The notes: generated by a model from the sequence alone, not told the origin. A DNA stretch of 64,000 nucleotides from Lachnospiraceae bacterium (GCA_017618075.1 JAFZUY010000028.1:34330-98329); one strand, 5' to 3'. Counted from the first letter of the stretch, positions 25,818 to 34,467 are shown. Program-made: numbers and translations.

Positions 25818-26195
25818 ATGAAACTCGGCGGTTCGCGTGTTCAGATAGCGGGACCGACAGCCGCATTCGCCACGATAGTCGCAGGAATCATCGCCAAGAA
25901 AGGTATGGACGGACTGGTTATAGCTACCGTAATAGCCGGTATCATACTTATTCTCATGGGCGTATTCAGACTCGGCGGACTCATAAAATATATGCATTCT
26001 ATGGAAGAACTTCATAAAAGATGTGAGGAGAAGGGTGTTAAGCTCGTGTTCTCGCATGTAAACGAACAGCCTTATAAAACAATGGAAAAGAGCGGATTCA
26101 TTGAAAAGGTAGGAAAGGATAATTTCAGACCGCATATCGACGATGCTCTTGAATGGGCAAGCAAATTAAGTGAGTCAGTTAAAAGCGAAGTTTAA
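25818..26195 (+). pseudogene. Internally deleted SulP-family transporter remnant
   Basis: A 125-residue ORF that joins two distant pieces of a SulP anion transporter. Residues 1-55 (GGSRVQIAGPTAAFATIVAG ... FRLGGLIKY) match an early membrane segment of SulP proteins. Residues 56-125 (MHSMEELHKRCEEKGVKLVF ... SGFIEKVG) match the end of their C-terminal STAS domain. A normal protein has about 550 residues, so the first helices and about 400 central residues are absent, and the join is in frame. It retains an AAAAGGAG site and a terminator, so it may still be expressed as a one-to-two-helix STAS fragment, though transport is impossible. Confidence 0.7.
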
Positions 26196-26210
26196 TACTT
26201 CGCTTTTTTT
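26182..26210 (+). terminator. Terminator after the SulP remnant
   Basis: AAAGCGAAGT / ACTTCGCTTT with a 5-nt loop and a T-run. It overlaps the end of the remnant ORF and separates it from nif3. Confidence 0.85.
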
Positions 26211-26274
26211 ATATTTTTTGTTAAAATAATAAGGTCGAAACAGTGAATTTGAAAATCACATATAAGGAGCAAAT

Positions 26275-27075
26275 ATGCTTTTAAAAGAAATCTACGAAAA
26301 TCTTAATAAAATCGCACCCTTTGAATTACAGGAAGAGTGGGATAACTCAGGCCTTTTAATAGGAGATATGAATGCGGAAGTTAATCGTATCCTCGTAACG
26401 CTTGATGTTACTGATGAAGTTGTTGAGCAGGCAATAGCAGCAAAGGCGGATTTAATTATTTCTCATCATCCTTTGATTTTCGCGCCTGTAATGAAGATAA
26501 ATTCAGAAGACTTTATTACTTCCAGAATTCTTAAGCTTGCAAACAATAAGATTAACTATATTGCAATGCATACTAACATGGATGCCACAGGACTTTCTGA
26601 AGTGGCTGATGAAGTTCTCGGAATTAAAAGAGAACGTGCAATAGAGGTTAACATAAATCAAGATAATGAAAAAATAGGAATGGGAAGTATCGGCAAATTC
26701 CTTAATAACAACAAAGAAGCGGTTGACATAATGTTACGAGAAGCTGTAATCAGAACCAAGAAAGGCTTCGGCTTAAATGTTGTTAAAGTATATGGCGATT
26801 TAGACAGTATTATAAGTCGCGTAGCCGTTTGCACGGGCGCCGGCAAATCCATGATAGATGAGTGCATAAAAGAAAACTGCGATCTTTTAATCACAGGCGA
26901 TATGACATATCATGCAGCTTTGGATGCCGTATCAAGGGGACTTAACATCATAGATGCCGGACATTACGGCACAGAAATCATTTTTGTAGATTTGGTCAGA
27001 GCATTCTTCGAAATGAACTTCCCTGACAGTATAATCATTCCTTCAATCCAGAAAGAAGTCGGAGAGTATATGTAA
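26275..27075 (+). CDS. Nif3-like dinuclear metal-center protein (YqfO family)
   Basis: A 266-residue member of the Nif3/YqfO (DUF34) family, a toroidal hexamer with a two-metal site. Metal ligands are suggested by LIISHHPLIF, YIAMHTNMDA and DAGHYGTE. It is the form without the central PII-like insertion found in some Bacilli, which explains its shorter length. The biochemical role remains unsettled; GTP cyclohydrolase activity has been proposed for a relative. AAGGAG precedes the ATG. It is the usual neighbour of trmK. Confidence 0.9.
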   Translation: MLLKEIYENLNKIAPFELQEEWDNSGLLIGDMNAEVNRILVTLDVTDEVVEQAIAAKADLIISHHPLIFAPVMKINSEDFITSRILKLANNKINYIAMHTNMDATGLSEVADEVLGIKRERAIEVNINQDNEKIGMGSIGKFLNNNKEAVDIMLREAVIRTKKGFGLNVVKVYGDLDSIISRVAVCTGAGKSMIDECIKENCDLLITGDMTYHAALDAVSRGLNIIDAGHYGTEIIFVDLVRAFFEMNFPDSIIIPSIQKEVGEYM

Positions 27076-27090
27076 GGAATCTTGAGAAAT

Positions 27091-27126
27091 TACGGGTGTA
27101 ATGTAATAAACTACAATACACCCGTA
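27091..27126. terminator. Bidirectional hairpin between convergent genes
   Basis: TACGGGTGTA / TACACCCGTA with an AT-rich 16-nt loop that can pair further. It lies between nif3 (+) and the small membrane protein gene (-). T-runs are weak. Confidence 0.6.
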
Positions 27127-27134
27127 GTTTTATC

Positions 27135-27440
27135 TTATTTATTTTCTTCGCTATCTTTTGCTGCTTCATTAACAGCTTCCTCTACATCGTCAGCTGCTTT
27201 TGAAAGTGTTTCTTCATCGTCTTTCTTAACTTCGAATGTAGCGATGTTTTTCTTTCCTGTAACTACGCTTATCATCCATAAAAGAAGCCATAGCAGAATA
27301 GGAAGTATTACGCATCCTGCTGCGAATATGGGAAATAAAACCGTTTTCATGGGGATGGGGAAAACTGCCAGAGCAAGAGTGGCGATTATCCATCCGAGGA
27401 TTACTATTAAACCGATGACAGCAAAAATTCTTTTAAGCAT
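27135..27440 (-). CDS. Small membrane protein of unknown function
   Basis: A 101-residue protein with two hydrophobic helices (about residues 6-28 and 32-60) and an acidic, Ala/Glu-rich cytoplasmic tail (AADDVEEAVNEAAKDSEE). I recognise no family. The AGGAGA site lies before the ATG. It is the only minus-strand gene between the NYN gene and pyrI and is convergent with nif3. Confidence 0.65.
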   Translation of the reverse strand: MLKRIFAVIGLIVILGWIIATLALAVFPIPMKTVLFPIFAAGCVILPILLWLLLWMISVVTGKKNIATFEVKKDDEETLSKAADDVEEAVNEAAKDSEENK

Positions 27441-27611
27441 ATTTTCTCCTAATTTCTAAATCATTATTCTTTTATAATATACATTGTTTCTACGGCGATT
27501 ACCATATTTTTTATACGTTTGCTTATTAAAACTTTCATTTTTGGCCATTTTGTTTTATACTAGTTAACGGCTTGAAAAATAAAAATAATACATATAAAGG
27601 ATGGATTGAAT

Positions 27612-28115
27612 ATGAAATTATTAGACACATGGCGCGCAAAAGCATATGACGAAACAGCTGATAAGTCAACTTTGCAGCCTATCTGGAACAAATATTTTGC
27701 TCTTGAGAAGGAATTCTATAAGAAACTTCTCCCTGAAAAAGAGCCCGTAAAAGGCACCGTAAAAGAACTTTGCGAGAAGTACGGTGTTGATACCTTTTAT
27801 ATGACAGGTATTCTTGACGGTATCAATGATTCACTTGTAACTCCCAACCCTATCGAAGATATGGATGAGGATACAATGATTTCACTTGAATACGACAAGG
27901 AACTTCTCTACAAAAACATGGTAGCTGCAGGTGCTGACTGGCTTTACAACCTTGAAGAGTGGAACGAGTATTTCACAGAGGATGAAAAGAAGGCACTTTA
28001 CAAAGAGCAGAAGGCTTCAACAACCATCGTAAAAGATGCGAAGGTTTATCCCAACGATCCCTGTCCTTGCGGATCAGGCAAGAAATATAAGAAGTGCTGT
28101 GGCAAGAACGCTTAA
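27612..28115 (+). CDS. SEC-C motif protein
   Basis: A 167-residue soluble protein whose last 20 residues form a SEC-C zinc motif, [18 protein letters not shown], as at the end of SecA, where it binds zinc and contacts SecB or the ribosome. The preceding about 140 residues are helical, without a recognised catalytic domain. The ATG at 27612 is preferred over the TTG two codons upstream because of its spacing from AAAGGA. Role unknown; SEC-C tails usually indicate binding to ribosomes, nucleic acid or the Sec machinery. Confidence 0.78.
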   Translation: MKLLDTWRAKAYDETADKSTLQPIWNKYFALEKEFYKKLLPEKEPVKGTVKELCEKYGVDTFYMTGILDGINDSLVTPNPIEDMDEDTMISLEYDKELLYKNMVAAGADWLYNLEEWNEYFTEDEKKALYKEQKASTTIVKDAKVYPNDPCPCGSGKKYKKCCGKNA

Positions 28116-28166
28116 GTTACAGACGAACATTACTAAATGTTAAGCATAAATTGCAAAGGGGAAATA

Positions 28167-29411
28167 ATGGACAACACTAATGCACAAATCATTTATGATG
28201 AAGCCGCAATTAAGAAACAGAAGAAGAGTTATTATGCTTCTTTTCTTTGGAAACTGACACTCGCTATTGTTATTATTCTTTTTATGCAGCTGATACTGAT
28301 TATGCCGCACTCTATTTTTACAGGGTTTATGTCGACATACAGTCAGTATACGCATAATGGTTTTACAGACTGGTACCGGGGACTTGTCGACAGCGGATTT
28401 GTAAATACTGTAGTTTCGATTCTTCAATATATCGAGCTTATGGTTTCCGTATCCATCGGAGCTTTAATTCTTTATTTTATGACAAAGAAAAATGCTCAAA
28501 AGCCTGAACCCGGCAAATTAAGCTTTGGATGGTGGCTTCTGATTTTCCTTTGCTGCTTCGGTATCGGCGGAATCGGCCAGTTAATAGGTTCAATCGTAAA
28601 TGTGGTTGTTCTGTCACCGGCTTTGCTTATTAAAGCTGTTGTTTCGAGTGTGCTTACCGGCAGCAATGTTGTTGCTGATCTTTTGTACGCAGACGATTCC
28701 TGGGCATATCTTATCTTAGGAATTATAACCGTTGGTATCATCGTTCCCATCCTTGAGGAATTTATTTTCAGAAAAATAGTAATTGATTCCACCAATAAAT
28801 ACGGTTACGGTGCCGCTATTATGATTTCCGCATTTACATTCGCGGTATATCATGGTAACTTTACACAGTTCTTCTATGCATTCGGCCTCGGACTTTTATT
28901 CGCATATATTTATTCGAAGACAGGGAAATTAAGATATACCATATTCCTTCATATGGGATATAACCTTTATGCTGCGGCTATTATGCCTCTTGCAAGAAAA
29001 ACAATTCCTGCGGGTGTTATAGAAAGTATTCAGAATTCCCTTACAAAATTCCAGGAAACAATTCAGACTCGTCCCGAATTGCTTGAAAAGGCATTTAATA
29101 TGTATTCCTATGAAGTTGAAAGAGTACTCCAGAATCATCCCGGTGCGATATTCGGAATCATACTTACCGCATTGGTGAATCTTTTCTACTTCTTCCTTAT
29201 TTTTGTCGGAATAGTGCTGATACTCGTATTTTTGAAAAAGGCACTTAAAACAAGAAAGACTTTAATGCTCGGACAGAAGGGTACGAAGAGATGTGCGGCA
29301 TTTAACTATGGCGCTATTATCTTTTATGTTTTCACCGCGATTGTATTCGGTTTATATTACGGATTGATGTATCTGGCGACAATCTTTTCATCATTTGCCG
29401 GAAAGATATAA
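28167..29411 (+). CDS. CPBP family intramembrane metalloprotease
   Basis: A 414-residue polytopic membrane protein of the CPBP (Abi, type II CAAX prenyl endopeptidase-like) family. Motif 1 is ILEEFIFRK (Glu-Glu-x3-Arg), motif 2 is FTFAVYHGNFTQFFYAFGLG (Phe-x3-His), and motif 3 is FLHMGYN. These glutamates and histidines form the metal site inside the membrane. In Firmicutes such proteins often process peptides or confer bacteriocin self-immunity; no bacteriocin gene is nearby. ATG 28167 is chosen because AAGGGGAA precedes it. It carries an extra C-terminal pair of helices beyond the protease core. Confidence 0.88.
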   Translation: MDNTNAQIIYDEAAIKKQKKSYYASFLWKLTLAIVIILFMQLILIMPHSIFTGFMSTYSQYTHNGFTDWYRGLVDSGFVNTVVSILQYIELMVSVSIGALILYFMTKKNAQKPEPGKLSFGWWLLIFLCCFGIGGIGQLIGSIVNVVVLSPALLIKAVVSSVLTGSNVVADLLYADDSWAYLILGIITVGIIVPILEEFIFRKIVIDSTNKYGYGAAIMISAFTFAVYHGNFTQFFYAFGLGLLFAYIYSKTGKLRYTIFLHMGYNLYAAAIMPLARKTIPAGVIESIQNSLTKFQETIQTRPELLEKAFNMYSYEVERVLQNHPGAIFGIILTALVNLFYFFLIFVGIVLILVFLKKALKTRKTLMLGQKGTKRCAAFNYGAIIFYVFTAIVFGLYYGLMYLATIFSSFAGKI

Positions 29412-29419
29412 AATTTTTC

Positions 29420-29448
29420 TTGACTTATAAGAATTAACAGTATAAAAT
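29420..29448 (+). promoter_or_regulatory. Promoter of the infC operon
   Basis: TTGACT (29420-29425), 17-bp spacer, TAAAAT (29443-29448), giving a leader of about 150 nt. Confidence 0.75.
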
Positions 29449-29454
29449 ATCAAT

Positions 29455-29603
29455 GTTGCAAAACAAAGCAGAGTATCCGCTCTCACCCGACGACAATTGC
29501 GTTTTCGGCGTTAATATTTGAAAGTTAGCAAAGAGCTTTTTTATATTATTGAGTGGATATTGTGTCCACTCAATTTTTTTTCGAATCTTATGTACGGAGG
29601 AAT
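29455..29603 (+). promoter_or_regulatory. infC-rpmI-rplT leader (L20-type autoregulation)
   Basis: A structured leader with CAGAGTATCCGCTCTCACCC near its 5' end, a sequence common in clostridial infC leaders, and a complete terminator before infC. In Firmicutes, L20 binds this leader and promotes termination when in excess. The presence of the leader and attenuator is seen; control by L20 is inferred from the conserved gene order. Confidence 0.7.
29549..29581 (+). terminator. Attenuator terminator in the infC leader
   Basis: TTGAGTGGA / TCCACTCAA stem, 7-nt loop and T8, placed 22 bp before the infC start codon. It is therefore regulatory rather than a gene-end terminator. Confidence 0.85.
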
Positions 29604-30119
29604 ATGAAGAACAACGACTATATTATTAACGATCAGATCAGAGACAGTGAAGTGAGAGTTATTTCAGAGGAAGGAGAAATGCTCGGAGTAATGCCTACCG
29701 GCACTGCTATGCAGAGAGCAGAGGATTTGGGACTTGATTTAATCATGATTTCCCCGAATGCGAATCCGCCCGTATGTCGTATTGAAGACTTCGGAAAATT
29801 CAAGTACGAACAGCTTCGTAAAGAAAAAGAGAACAAGAAGAAACAGAAAGTTACCGAAGTTAAGGAAATTCGTTTCTCGCCCAATATTGATACCAACGAT
29901 TTCAATACCAAGATGAATGCGGCAAGAAAGTTCCTTACAAAGGGTGAAAAGGTTAAAGTAACCGTCAGATTCAGAGGTAGAGAAATGGCTCACGGAGTTC
30001 CTACCGCAAAGAAGCTTCTTGAAGATTTTGCAAACGGACTTTCAGATGTTTCTACTCTTGAAAAAGAAGCAAAGATTGAAGGTCGTTCGATAGCTATGGT
30101 TTTGGCTGAGAAGAAGTAA
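29604..30119 (+). CDS. infC: Translation initiation factor IF-3
   Basis: A 171-residue initiation factor that binds the 30S subunit and checks start-codon pairing. The N-terminal domain has INDQIRDSEVRVI, the linker is Lys-rich, and the C-terminal domain has KEIRFSPNIDTNDF and GEKVKVTVRFRGREM. ATG 29604 with GGAGG before it is the proper start; the upstream GTG would place the N-terminus inside the attenuator. It heads the infC-rpmI-rplT operon. Confidence 0.97.
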   Translation: MKNNDYIINDQIRDSEVRVISEEGEMLGVMPTGTAMQRAEDLGLDLIMISPNANPPVCRIEDFGKFKYEQLRKEKENKKKQKVTEVKEIRFSPNIDTNDFNTKMNAARKFLTKGEKVKVTVRFRGREMAHGVPTAKKLLEDFANGLSDVSTLEKEAKIEGRSIAMVLAEKK

Positions 30120-30156
30120 CAGTTAAAATATATTTTACTTAAGGAGGACATTAGTT

Positions 30157-30354
30157 ATGCCTAAAATGAAGACATCCAGGTCTGCTGCAAAGCGTTTTAA
30201 ATTAACAGGAACAGGAAAATTAAAAAGATCTAAAGCTTATAAGAGCCATATCCTTACAAAGAAGTCTACAAAGAGAAAAAGAAATCTTAGACAGCCTGCA
30301 GTTACAGATTGCACAAATGTAAAGAATATGAAGAAGATTTTACCTTACATTTAA
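30157..30354 (+). CDS. rpmI: 50S ribosomal protein L35
   Basis: A 65-residue, very basic protein starting [15 protein letters not shown], as L35 always does, with the conserved [15 protein letters not shown] segment. AAGGAGG precedes the ATG. Second gene of the operon, 37 bp after infC. Confidence 0.98.
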   Translation: MPKMKTSRSAAKRFKLTGTGKLKRSKAYKSHILTKKSTKRKRNLRQPAVTDCTNVKNMKKILPYI

Positions 30355-30374
30355 GGAAAGAGAGGAAGTAAAAA

Positions 30375-30731
30375 ATGGCTAGAATTAAAGGTGGCTTAAA
30401 TGCCAAGAAAAAACATAACAGAGTATTAAAGCTTGCTAAAGGATACAGAGGAGCAAGATCAAAACAGTATCGTATAGCTAAACAGTCCGTTATGAGAGCA
30501 CTTGCTTCTTCTTATGCCGGACGTAAGGAAAACAAGAGACAGTTCAGACGTCTCTGGATTGCACGTATCAACGCTGCTGCAAGAATGAACGGACTTTCAT
30601 ACAGCAAATTTATGTATGGTCTTAAGCTTGCTAACATCGACATCAACAGAAAGATGCTCGCAGAGATGGCAGTTAACGATGCAGAAGGCTTCAAGAGCTT
30701 ATCTGAAATCGCAAAGAGCAAAATCGCATAA
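30375..30731 (+). CDS. rplT: 50S ribosomal protein L20
   Basis: A 118-residue protein, full length, with the hallmark AKGYRGARSKQYRIAKQ and FRRLWIARINAAARMNGLSYS segments. It binds 23S rRNA early in 50S assembly and probably represses its own operon at the leader upstream of infC. Last gene of the operon, closed by a strong terminator. Confidence 0.98.
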   Translation: MARIKGGLNAKKKHNRVLKLAKGYRGARSKQYRIAKQSVMRALASSYAGRKENKRQFRRLWIARINAAARMNGLSYSKFMYGLKLANIDINRKMLAEMAVNDAEGFKSLSEIAKSKIA

Positions 30732-30750
30732 TTTAGACTTGTTGAATATT

Positions 30751-30778
30751 AAAAGGATCGCTGATGCGGTCCTTTTTT
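30751..30778 (+). terminator. Terminator of the infC operon
   Basis: AAAAGGATCGC / GCGGTCCTTTT stem with a 4-nt loop and T6. Confidence 0.88.
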
Positions 30779-30809
30779 AGTATTTATAAGAAGGTTAACT
30801 TGACGTGTA

Positions 30810-30818
30810 TGATATAAT
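30810..30818 (+). promoter_or_regulatory. Extended -10 promoter of the cobW-like pair
   Basis: TGaTATAAT extended -10 element; no good -35 at 17 bp. I see no clear Zur- or Fur-type palindrome around it. Confidence 0.45.
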
Positions 30819-30875
30819 AAATATTTGGATAATAAAAGTAAATATATAGTTTACGAAAAGAAAGAAGGTAAAGTC

Positions 30876-32036
30876 ATGACTAAGATTGATATAGTTTCCG
30901 GTTTCCTCGGAGCAGGCAAGACTACATTTATTCAGAAGATGCTTAAAGAAGTGCTGAATAAAGAAAAAGTTGTTCTCATCGAGAATGAATTTGGTGAAAT
31001 CGGAATTGACGGCGGATTCTTAAAAGAAGCCGGAATAGAGATAAAAGAAATGAATTCAGGATGTATTTGCTGTTCACTCGTAGGTGACTTTGGAGCATCC
31101 TTAAAAGAAGTAATTAAGACATATTCTCCCGAGAGAATTCTCATCGAGCCTTCAGGAGTAGGAAAGCTTTCCGACGTTATTAAGGCTGTTGCAGACCTTG
31201 AGACTAAGGAGAATTTAACAGATGTTGCTTTAAACGCAGCAGTAGTCGTTGTAGACGTTTCAAAGTGTAAAATGTACATCAAGAACTTCGGTGAATTCTT
31301 CATCAATCAGGTTGAAGCCGCAGGTACGATTATTTTATCAAGAACACAGAATGTTTCCGAAGAAAAGCTAAATGAGGCAATTGCGCTTCTTCGTGAGCAT
31401 AATGCAAAGGCTACAATCATTACAACTCCCTGGGATCAGTTAACAGGCGAGCAGATTCTTAAAACATACGAAGCAGGAAAGAGCCTTGAAGAGGAACTTC
31501 TTGAAGAGATGAAAAAAGAAATGGCTCACAGCCACGGCGAAGAGTGTGATGATCCCGATTGTGAGTGCCATCACCATCATCACGATGACGATGACGATGA
31601 TGAGGACGAGCATGAGCATCACCACCACCATCACGACGATGACGAGGATGAAGACGAGCATGAACATCACCACCATCATCACCACGACGATGAAGAGTGC
31701 GACGATCCGGAATGTGAATGTCACCATCATCACGACCACGAACATCACCATCATCACCATCACGCTGATGAAGTATTTACAAGTATTGGATTTGAGACTG
31801 CCAAGTCATATACAAAAGAGCAGATTAACGATATATTGTCCAAATTTGACGACAATGAAACTTATGGCATAATACTTCGTTCCAAGGGTATGGTTTACGA
31901 CAAGGATGGCGGATTCATTTACTTTGACTATGTTCCCGAAGAGAGAAATGTCAGAGCCGGCAGTCCTGAGGTTACAGGTAAAGTCGTTGTTATCGGCTCA
32001 AAATTAAACGAAGATAAGATCAAGGAATTATTCTAA
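30876..32036 (+). CDS. CobW/COG0523 GTPase metallochaperone with His-rich metal-binding insert
   Basis: A 386-residue G3E-family GTPase. Walker A is GFLGAGKTTF, the metal motif is CICC in MNSGCICCSLVGDF, and ENEFGEIGIDG is the switch region. Residues 216-296 are a very long His/Asp/Glu/Cys-rich insert with runs of five to seven His and two DDPxCECHHHH units. A CobW C-terminal domain follows. Such proteins deliver zinc, cobalt or another metal to client enzymes, and the insert should hold many ions. ATG 30876 is chosen over the upstream in-frame start because GAAGG is nearer and the P-loop then starts at the normal position. The next gene is 1 bp downstream. Confidence 0.9.
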   Translation: MTKIDIVSGFLGAGKTTFIQKMLKEVLNKEKVVLIENEFGEIGIDGGFLKEAGIEIKEMNSGCICCSLVGDFGASLKEVIKTYSPERILIEPSGVGKLSDVIKAVADLETKENLTDVALNAAVVVVDVSKCKMYIKNFGEFFINQVEAAGTIILSRTQNVSEEKLNEAIALLREHNAKATIITTPWDQLTGEQILKTYEAGKSLEEELLEEMKKEMAHSHGEECDDPDCECHHHHHDDDDDDEDEHEHHHHHHDDDEDEDEHEHHHHHHHDDEECDDPECECHHHHDHEHHHHHHHADEVFTSIGFETAKSYTKEQINDILSKFDDNETYGIILRSKGMVYDKDGGFIYFDYVPEERNVRAGSPEVTGKVVVIGSKLNEDKIKELF

Positions 32037-32037
32037 T

Positions 32038-32970
32038 ATGAAAAACGTATTTGTTATAAACGGATTTCTGGAAGCAGGAAAGACTGAATTTATCAGATTT
32101 ACGATAACACAGCCGTATTTTCAGACAACCAACACAACTCTTCTTATCATGTGCGAAGAGGGCGAGGTTGAGATAGAAGAAGAGATTCTTCGTAAAACGC
32201 ATACGGTTATCGAAGTTATTGACAACAAAGAAGATTTAAACAGCACTACGCTTCTTAATCTTGAGAAAAAACACAAACCCGAGAGAATCATCATCGAGTA
32301 CAACGGAATGTGGCAGATGTCGGATTTAAAGATGCCATGGCATTGGAAACTGGCACAGCAGGTAACAATTATCAATGCAGCTACATTTAACATGTATTTC
32401 GCCAATATGCGTTCACTTATCTCGGATATGGTTAAAAGATCCGAACTTATCATCTTTAACAGATGTGACGGTTTAAACAAGGACCTTCCTACTTATAAAA
32501 GAAACGTAATGGCATTAAACAGAAATGCCGAAATCGTCTTCGAAGACAAGAACGGAGAGATTAATACAACACTTGATGAGGAACTACCTTTCGACGTAAA
32601 TGCTCCGGTAATAGAACTTGTAGATGAGACCTACGGAATATGGTTCTTTGACTGTCTTGATAATTTTGACAGATATAACGGAAAAACAGTTAAGTTTTTA
32701 GCCAACGTCGTAAAACCCGAGACACTTGGCAAAGGCCTTCTTGTTCCCGGACGTTCTGCAATGACATGCTGTGCAGAAGATATTGCTTTTCTTGGATTTA
32801 TTTGTAAAACAGATGAAGCTGACAAGTATAAAAAAGGCGACTGGATAACAGTTACTGCTGAAATTAAGATAGAGTTCTGGAAAGATTATAACGGTGAAGG
32901 TCCTGTGCTTTATGCAAAGGAGATTAAACCTGCCAAGGCTCCAAGAGAAGAAGTTATCAATTTAGTATAA
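32038..32970 (+). CDS. CobW-like P-loop domain fused to YcgQ/DUF1980-type domain
   Basis: A 310-residue protein. Residues 1-190 resemble a CobW GTPase, with GFLEAGKTEFI as P-loop and FNRCDGL as a possible guanine-specificity motif, but the CxCC motif is absent. Residues about 205-300 (NGKTVKFLANVVK, then RSAMTCCAEDIAFLGFIC) match the C-terminal domain of YcgQ/DUF1980 proteins, whose hallmark is the M-T-C-C motif. In Bacillus, ycgQ and ycgR are zinc-starvation genes. One bp separates it from the preceding GTPase gene, so the two products probably work together. Assignment of the second domain is from memory of the family. Confidence 0.72.
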   Translation: MKNVFVINGFLEAGKTEFIRFTITQPYFQTTNTTLLIMCEEGEVEIEEEILRKTHTVIEVIDNKEDLNSTTLLNLEKKHKPERIIIEYNGMWQMSDLKMPWHWKLAQQVTIINAATFNMYFANMRSLISDMVKRSELIIFNRCDGLNKDLPTYKRNVMALNRNAEIVFEDKNGEINTTLDEELPFDVNAPVIELVDETYGIWFFDCLDNFDRYNGKTVKFLANVVKPETLGKGLLVPGRSAMTCCAEDIAFLGFICKTDEADKYKKGDWITVTAEIKIEFWKDYNGEGPVLYAKEIKPAKAPREEVINLV

Positions 32971-32976
32971 AAAATT

Positions 32977-33000
32977 AGCCGAAGGATTTTTCCTTCGGCT
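32977..33000. terminator. Bidirectional terminator between convergent genes
   Basis: AGCCGAAGGA-tttt-TCCTTCGGCT stem flanked by A-runs and T-runs. It serves both the cobW-like pair (+) and pyrBI (-). Confidence 0.85.
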
Positions 33001-33006
33001 TTTAAA

Positions 33007-33435
33007 TTATAATTCCTGTCTTGTTTTCTCTTCGCAGTATTTGCATCTGTAAATTTCTTTTTTCTCATCAAGCACGAATATCTGAGGAAGTTCCTGTTCA
33101 ATACTGCTAATGCAACGAGGGTTCTTGCATTTGTAGATATTTTTGATTTCTTTGGGAAGAACGAGCTCCTTCTTTGCGACGATTTCGCCGTCTTTTATGA
33201 CGTTTACTGTGATGTTGTGATCGATTACCGCGAGGACGTCCATATCCATTTCTTCGATATCACATTCTACTTTAAGGATATCTTTTTTACCCATTTTTTC
33301 ACTTTTGGCATTCATAATCATTGCAACGGTACAGTCTTTTTTATCAAGCTGCAAATGATGATAAATTGACAAGCTTTTACCTGCTTTTATATGGTCAAGC
33401 ACGAAACCTTCATGAATTCTTCCAATCTTCAGCAT
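33007..33435 (-). CDS. pyrI: Aspartate carbamoyltransferase regulatory subunit
   Basis: A 142-residue regulatory chain of aspartate transcarbamoylase. It starts MLKIGRIHEGFVLDHI with the nucleotide-binding domain and ends with the four-cysteine zinc domain (CKNPRCIS and YRCKYCEEK) that contacts the catalytic chain. It gives allosteric control of pyrimidine synthesis by nucleotides. It follows pyrB by 30 bp in the same operon. Confidence 0.96.
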   Translation of the reverse strand: MLKIGRIHEGFVLDHIKAGKSLSIYHHLQLDKKDCTVAMIMNAKSEKMGKKDILKVECDIEEMDMDVLAVIDHNITVNVIKDGEIVAKKELVLPKEIKNIYKCKNPRCISSIEQELPQIFVLDEKKEIYRCKYCEEKTRQEL

Positions 33436-33465
33436 AACGTTTTCCTTTCGTGAAAATTGTATTGT

Positions 33466-34389
33466 TTACAGTTTCTTTGTATCTATTTCAAGGAGAGTGA
33501 GTATTAAAGCCATTCGTACGTATACACCGTACTGAACCTGTTTGAAATAAACGGCTCTGGGGTCATCGTCAACTTCTACAGAGATTTCGTTTACTCTGGG
33601 AAGGGGATGAAGTACGAGCATGTCGTCTTTGGCAAGAGCCATTTTTTCTTTGTTTAAGATGTAGAAATCTTTTAATCTTACATAATCTTCTTCGTTGAAG
33701 AATCTTTCTCGCTGAACTCTGGTCATGTATAAAAGATCGAGTTTGGGCATTACTTCTTCGAGTGAGATAACTTCTTCGAAGGGTATGTTCTTTTCTTTTA
33801 GATTGTCGATTATGTATTCGGGAATTCTTAATTCTTCGGGTGATACGAAGACGAATTTGATGTTATCATATCTTGATAACGCATTGATAAGAGAGTGTAC
33901 GGTACGACCGAATTTTAAGTCACCGCAAAGACCGATGGTAAAATCGGAAAGACGACCTTTTAAAGATCTGATGGTAAGTAAATCTGTAAGTGTTTGTGTG
34001 GGGTGCTGATGTCCGCCGTCGCCTGCGTTAATAACGGGAATACGGCTGTGTGTTGAAGCAACCATAGGAGCACCTTCCTTTGGATGTCTCATTGCGCATA
34101 TGTCTGAGTAACACGAAATCATTCGGATGGTATCGGAAACGCTTTCGCCTTTTGCAGCGGATGAAGAAGCGGCATCCGAAAAACCAAGAACTTCTCCGCC
34201 GAGCGAAAGCATTGCGGATTCAAAACTTAAACGTGTTCGTGTACTTGGTTCATAAAAACAGGTTGCGAGTTTTTTGCCGACACAGGCATGAGAATACTTT
34301 TCCCGGTTTTTCTCAATGTCGTTCGCAAGGTCGAATAACCTGTCGAGCTCGTCGACTGAAAAATCCAGGGGACTCATTAAATGACGCAT
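33466..34389 (-). CDS. pyrB: Aspartate carbamoyltransferase catalytic subunit
   Basis: A 307-residue enzyme joining carbamoyl phosphate and aspartate, the committed step of pyrimidine synthesis. [17 protein letters not shown] is the carbamoyl-phosphate loop, and [11 protein letters not shown] the C-terminal substrate motif. The start at 34389 ([10 protein letters not shown]) is preferred because GGAGAA lies before it and the longer ORF would extend through the promoter and the divergent gene. Other pyr genes are not in the window. Confidence 0.97.
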   Translation of the reverse strand: MRHLMSPLDFSVDELDRLFDLANDIEKNREKYSHACVGKKLATCFYEPSTRTRLSFESAMLSLGGEVLGFSDAASSSAAKGESVSDTIRMISCYSDICAMRHPKEGAPMVASTHSRIPVINAGDGGHQHPTQTLTDLLTIRSLKGRLSDFTIGLCGDLKFGRTVHSLINALSRYDNIKFVFVSPEELRIPEYIIDNLKEKNIPFEEVISLEEVMPKLDLLYMTRVQRERFFNEEDYVRLKDFYILNKEKMALAKDDMLVLHPLPRVNEISVEVDDDPRAVYFKQVQYGVYVRMALILTLLEIDTKKL

Positions 34390-34419
34390 ATACGTTCTCC
34401 TCTTAAAATCATTTTTCCT

Positions 34420-34448
34420 ATGATAACACTTCAAACAATTGAAATCAA
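34420..34448 (-). promoter_or_regulatory. pyrBI promoter
   Basis: On the minus strand: TTGATT (34443-34448), 17-bp spacer, TATCAT (34420-34425). The leader is too short for a PyrR attenuator. Confidence 0.65.
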
Positions 34449-34467
34449 TAAAAAAGTGTAGTAAAAT
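34439..34467 (+). promoter_or_regulatory. Promoter of the response-regulator gene, overlapping pyrBI
   Basis: TTGAAA (34439-34444), 17-bp spacer, TAAAAT (34462-34467). Its -35 region overlaps the divergent pyrBI -35 box, so the two promoters may exclude one another. Confidence 0.55.

Noticed and set aside
29553-29603. Upstream GTG start for infC
   Set aside because: It would begin inside the attenuator hairpin; ATG 29604 has the ribosome site and the normal IF-3 N-terminus.
31440-31872. ORFs on both strands rich in Met, Val, Thr or Ile over the cobW insert
   Set aside because: They are frame shadows of the His/Asp codon repeats (CAT/CAC/GAT/GAC) and have no ribosome sites.
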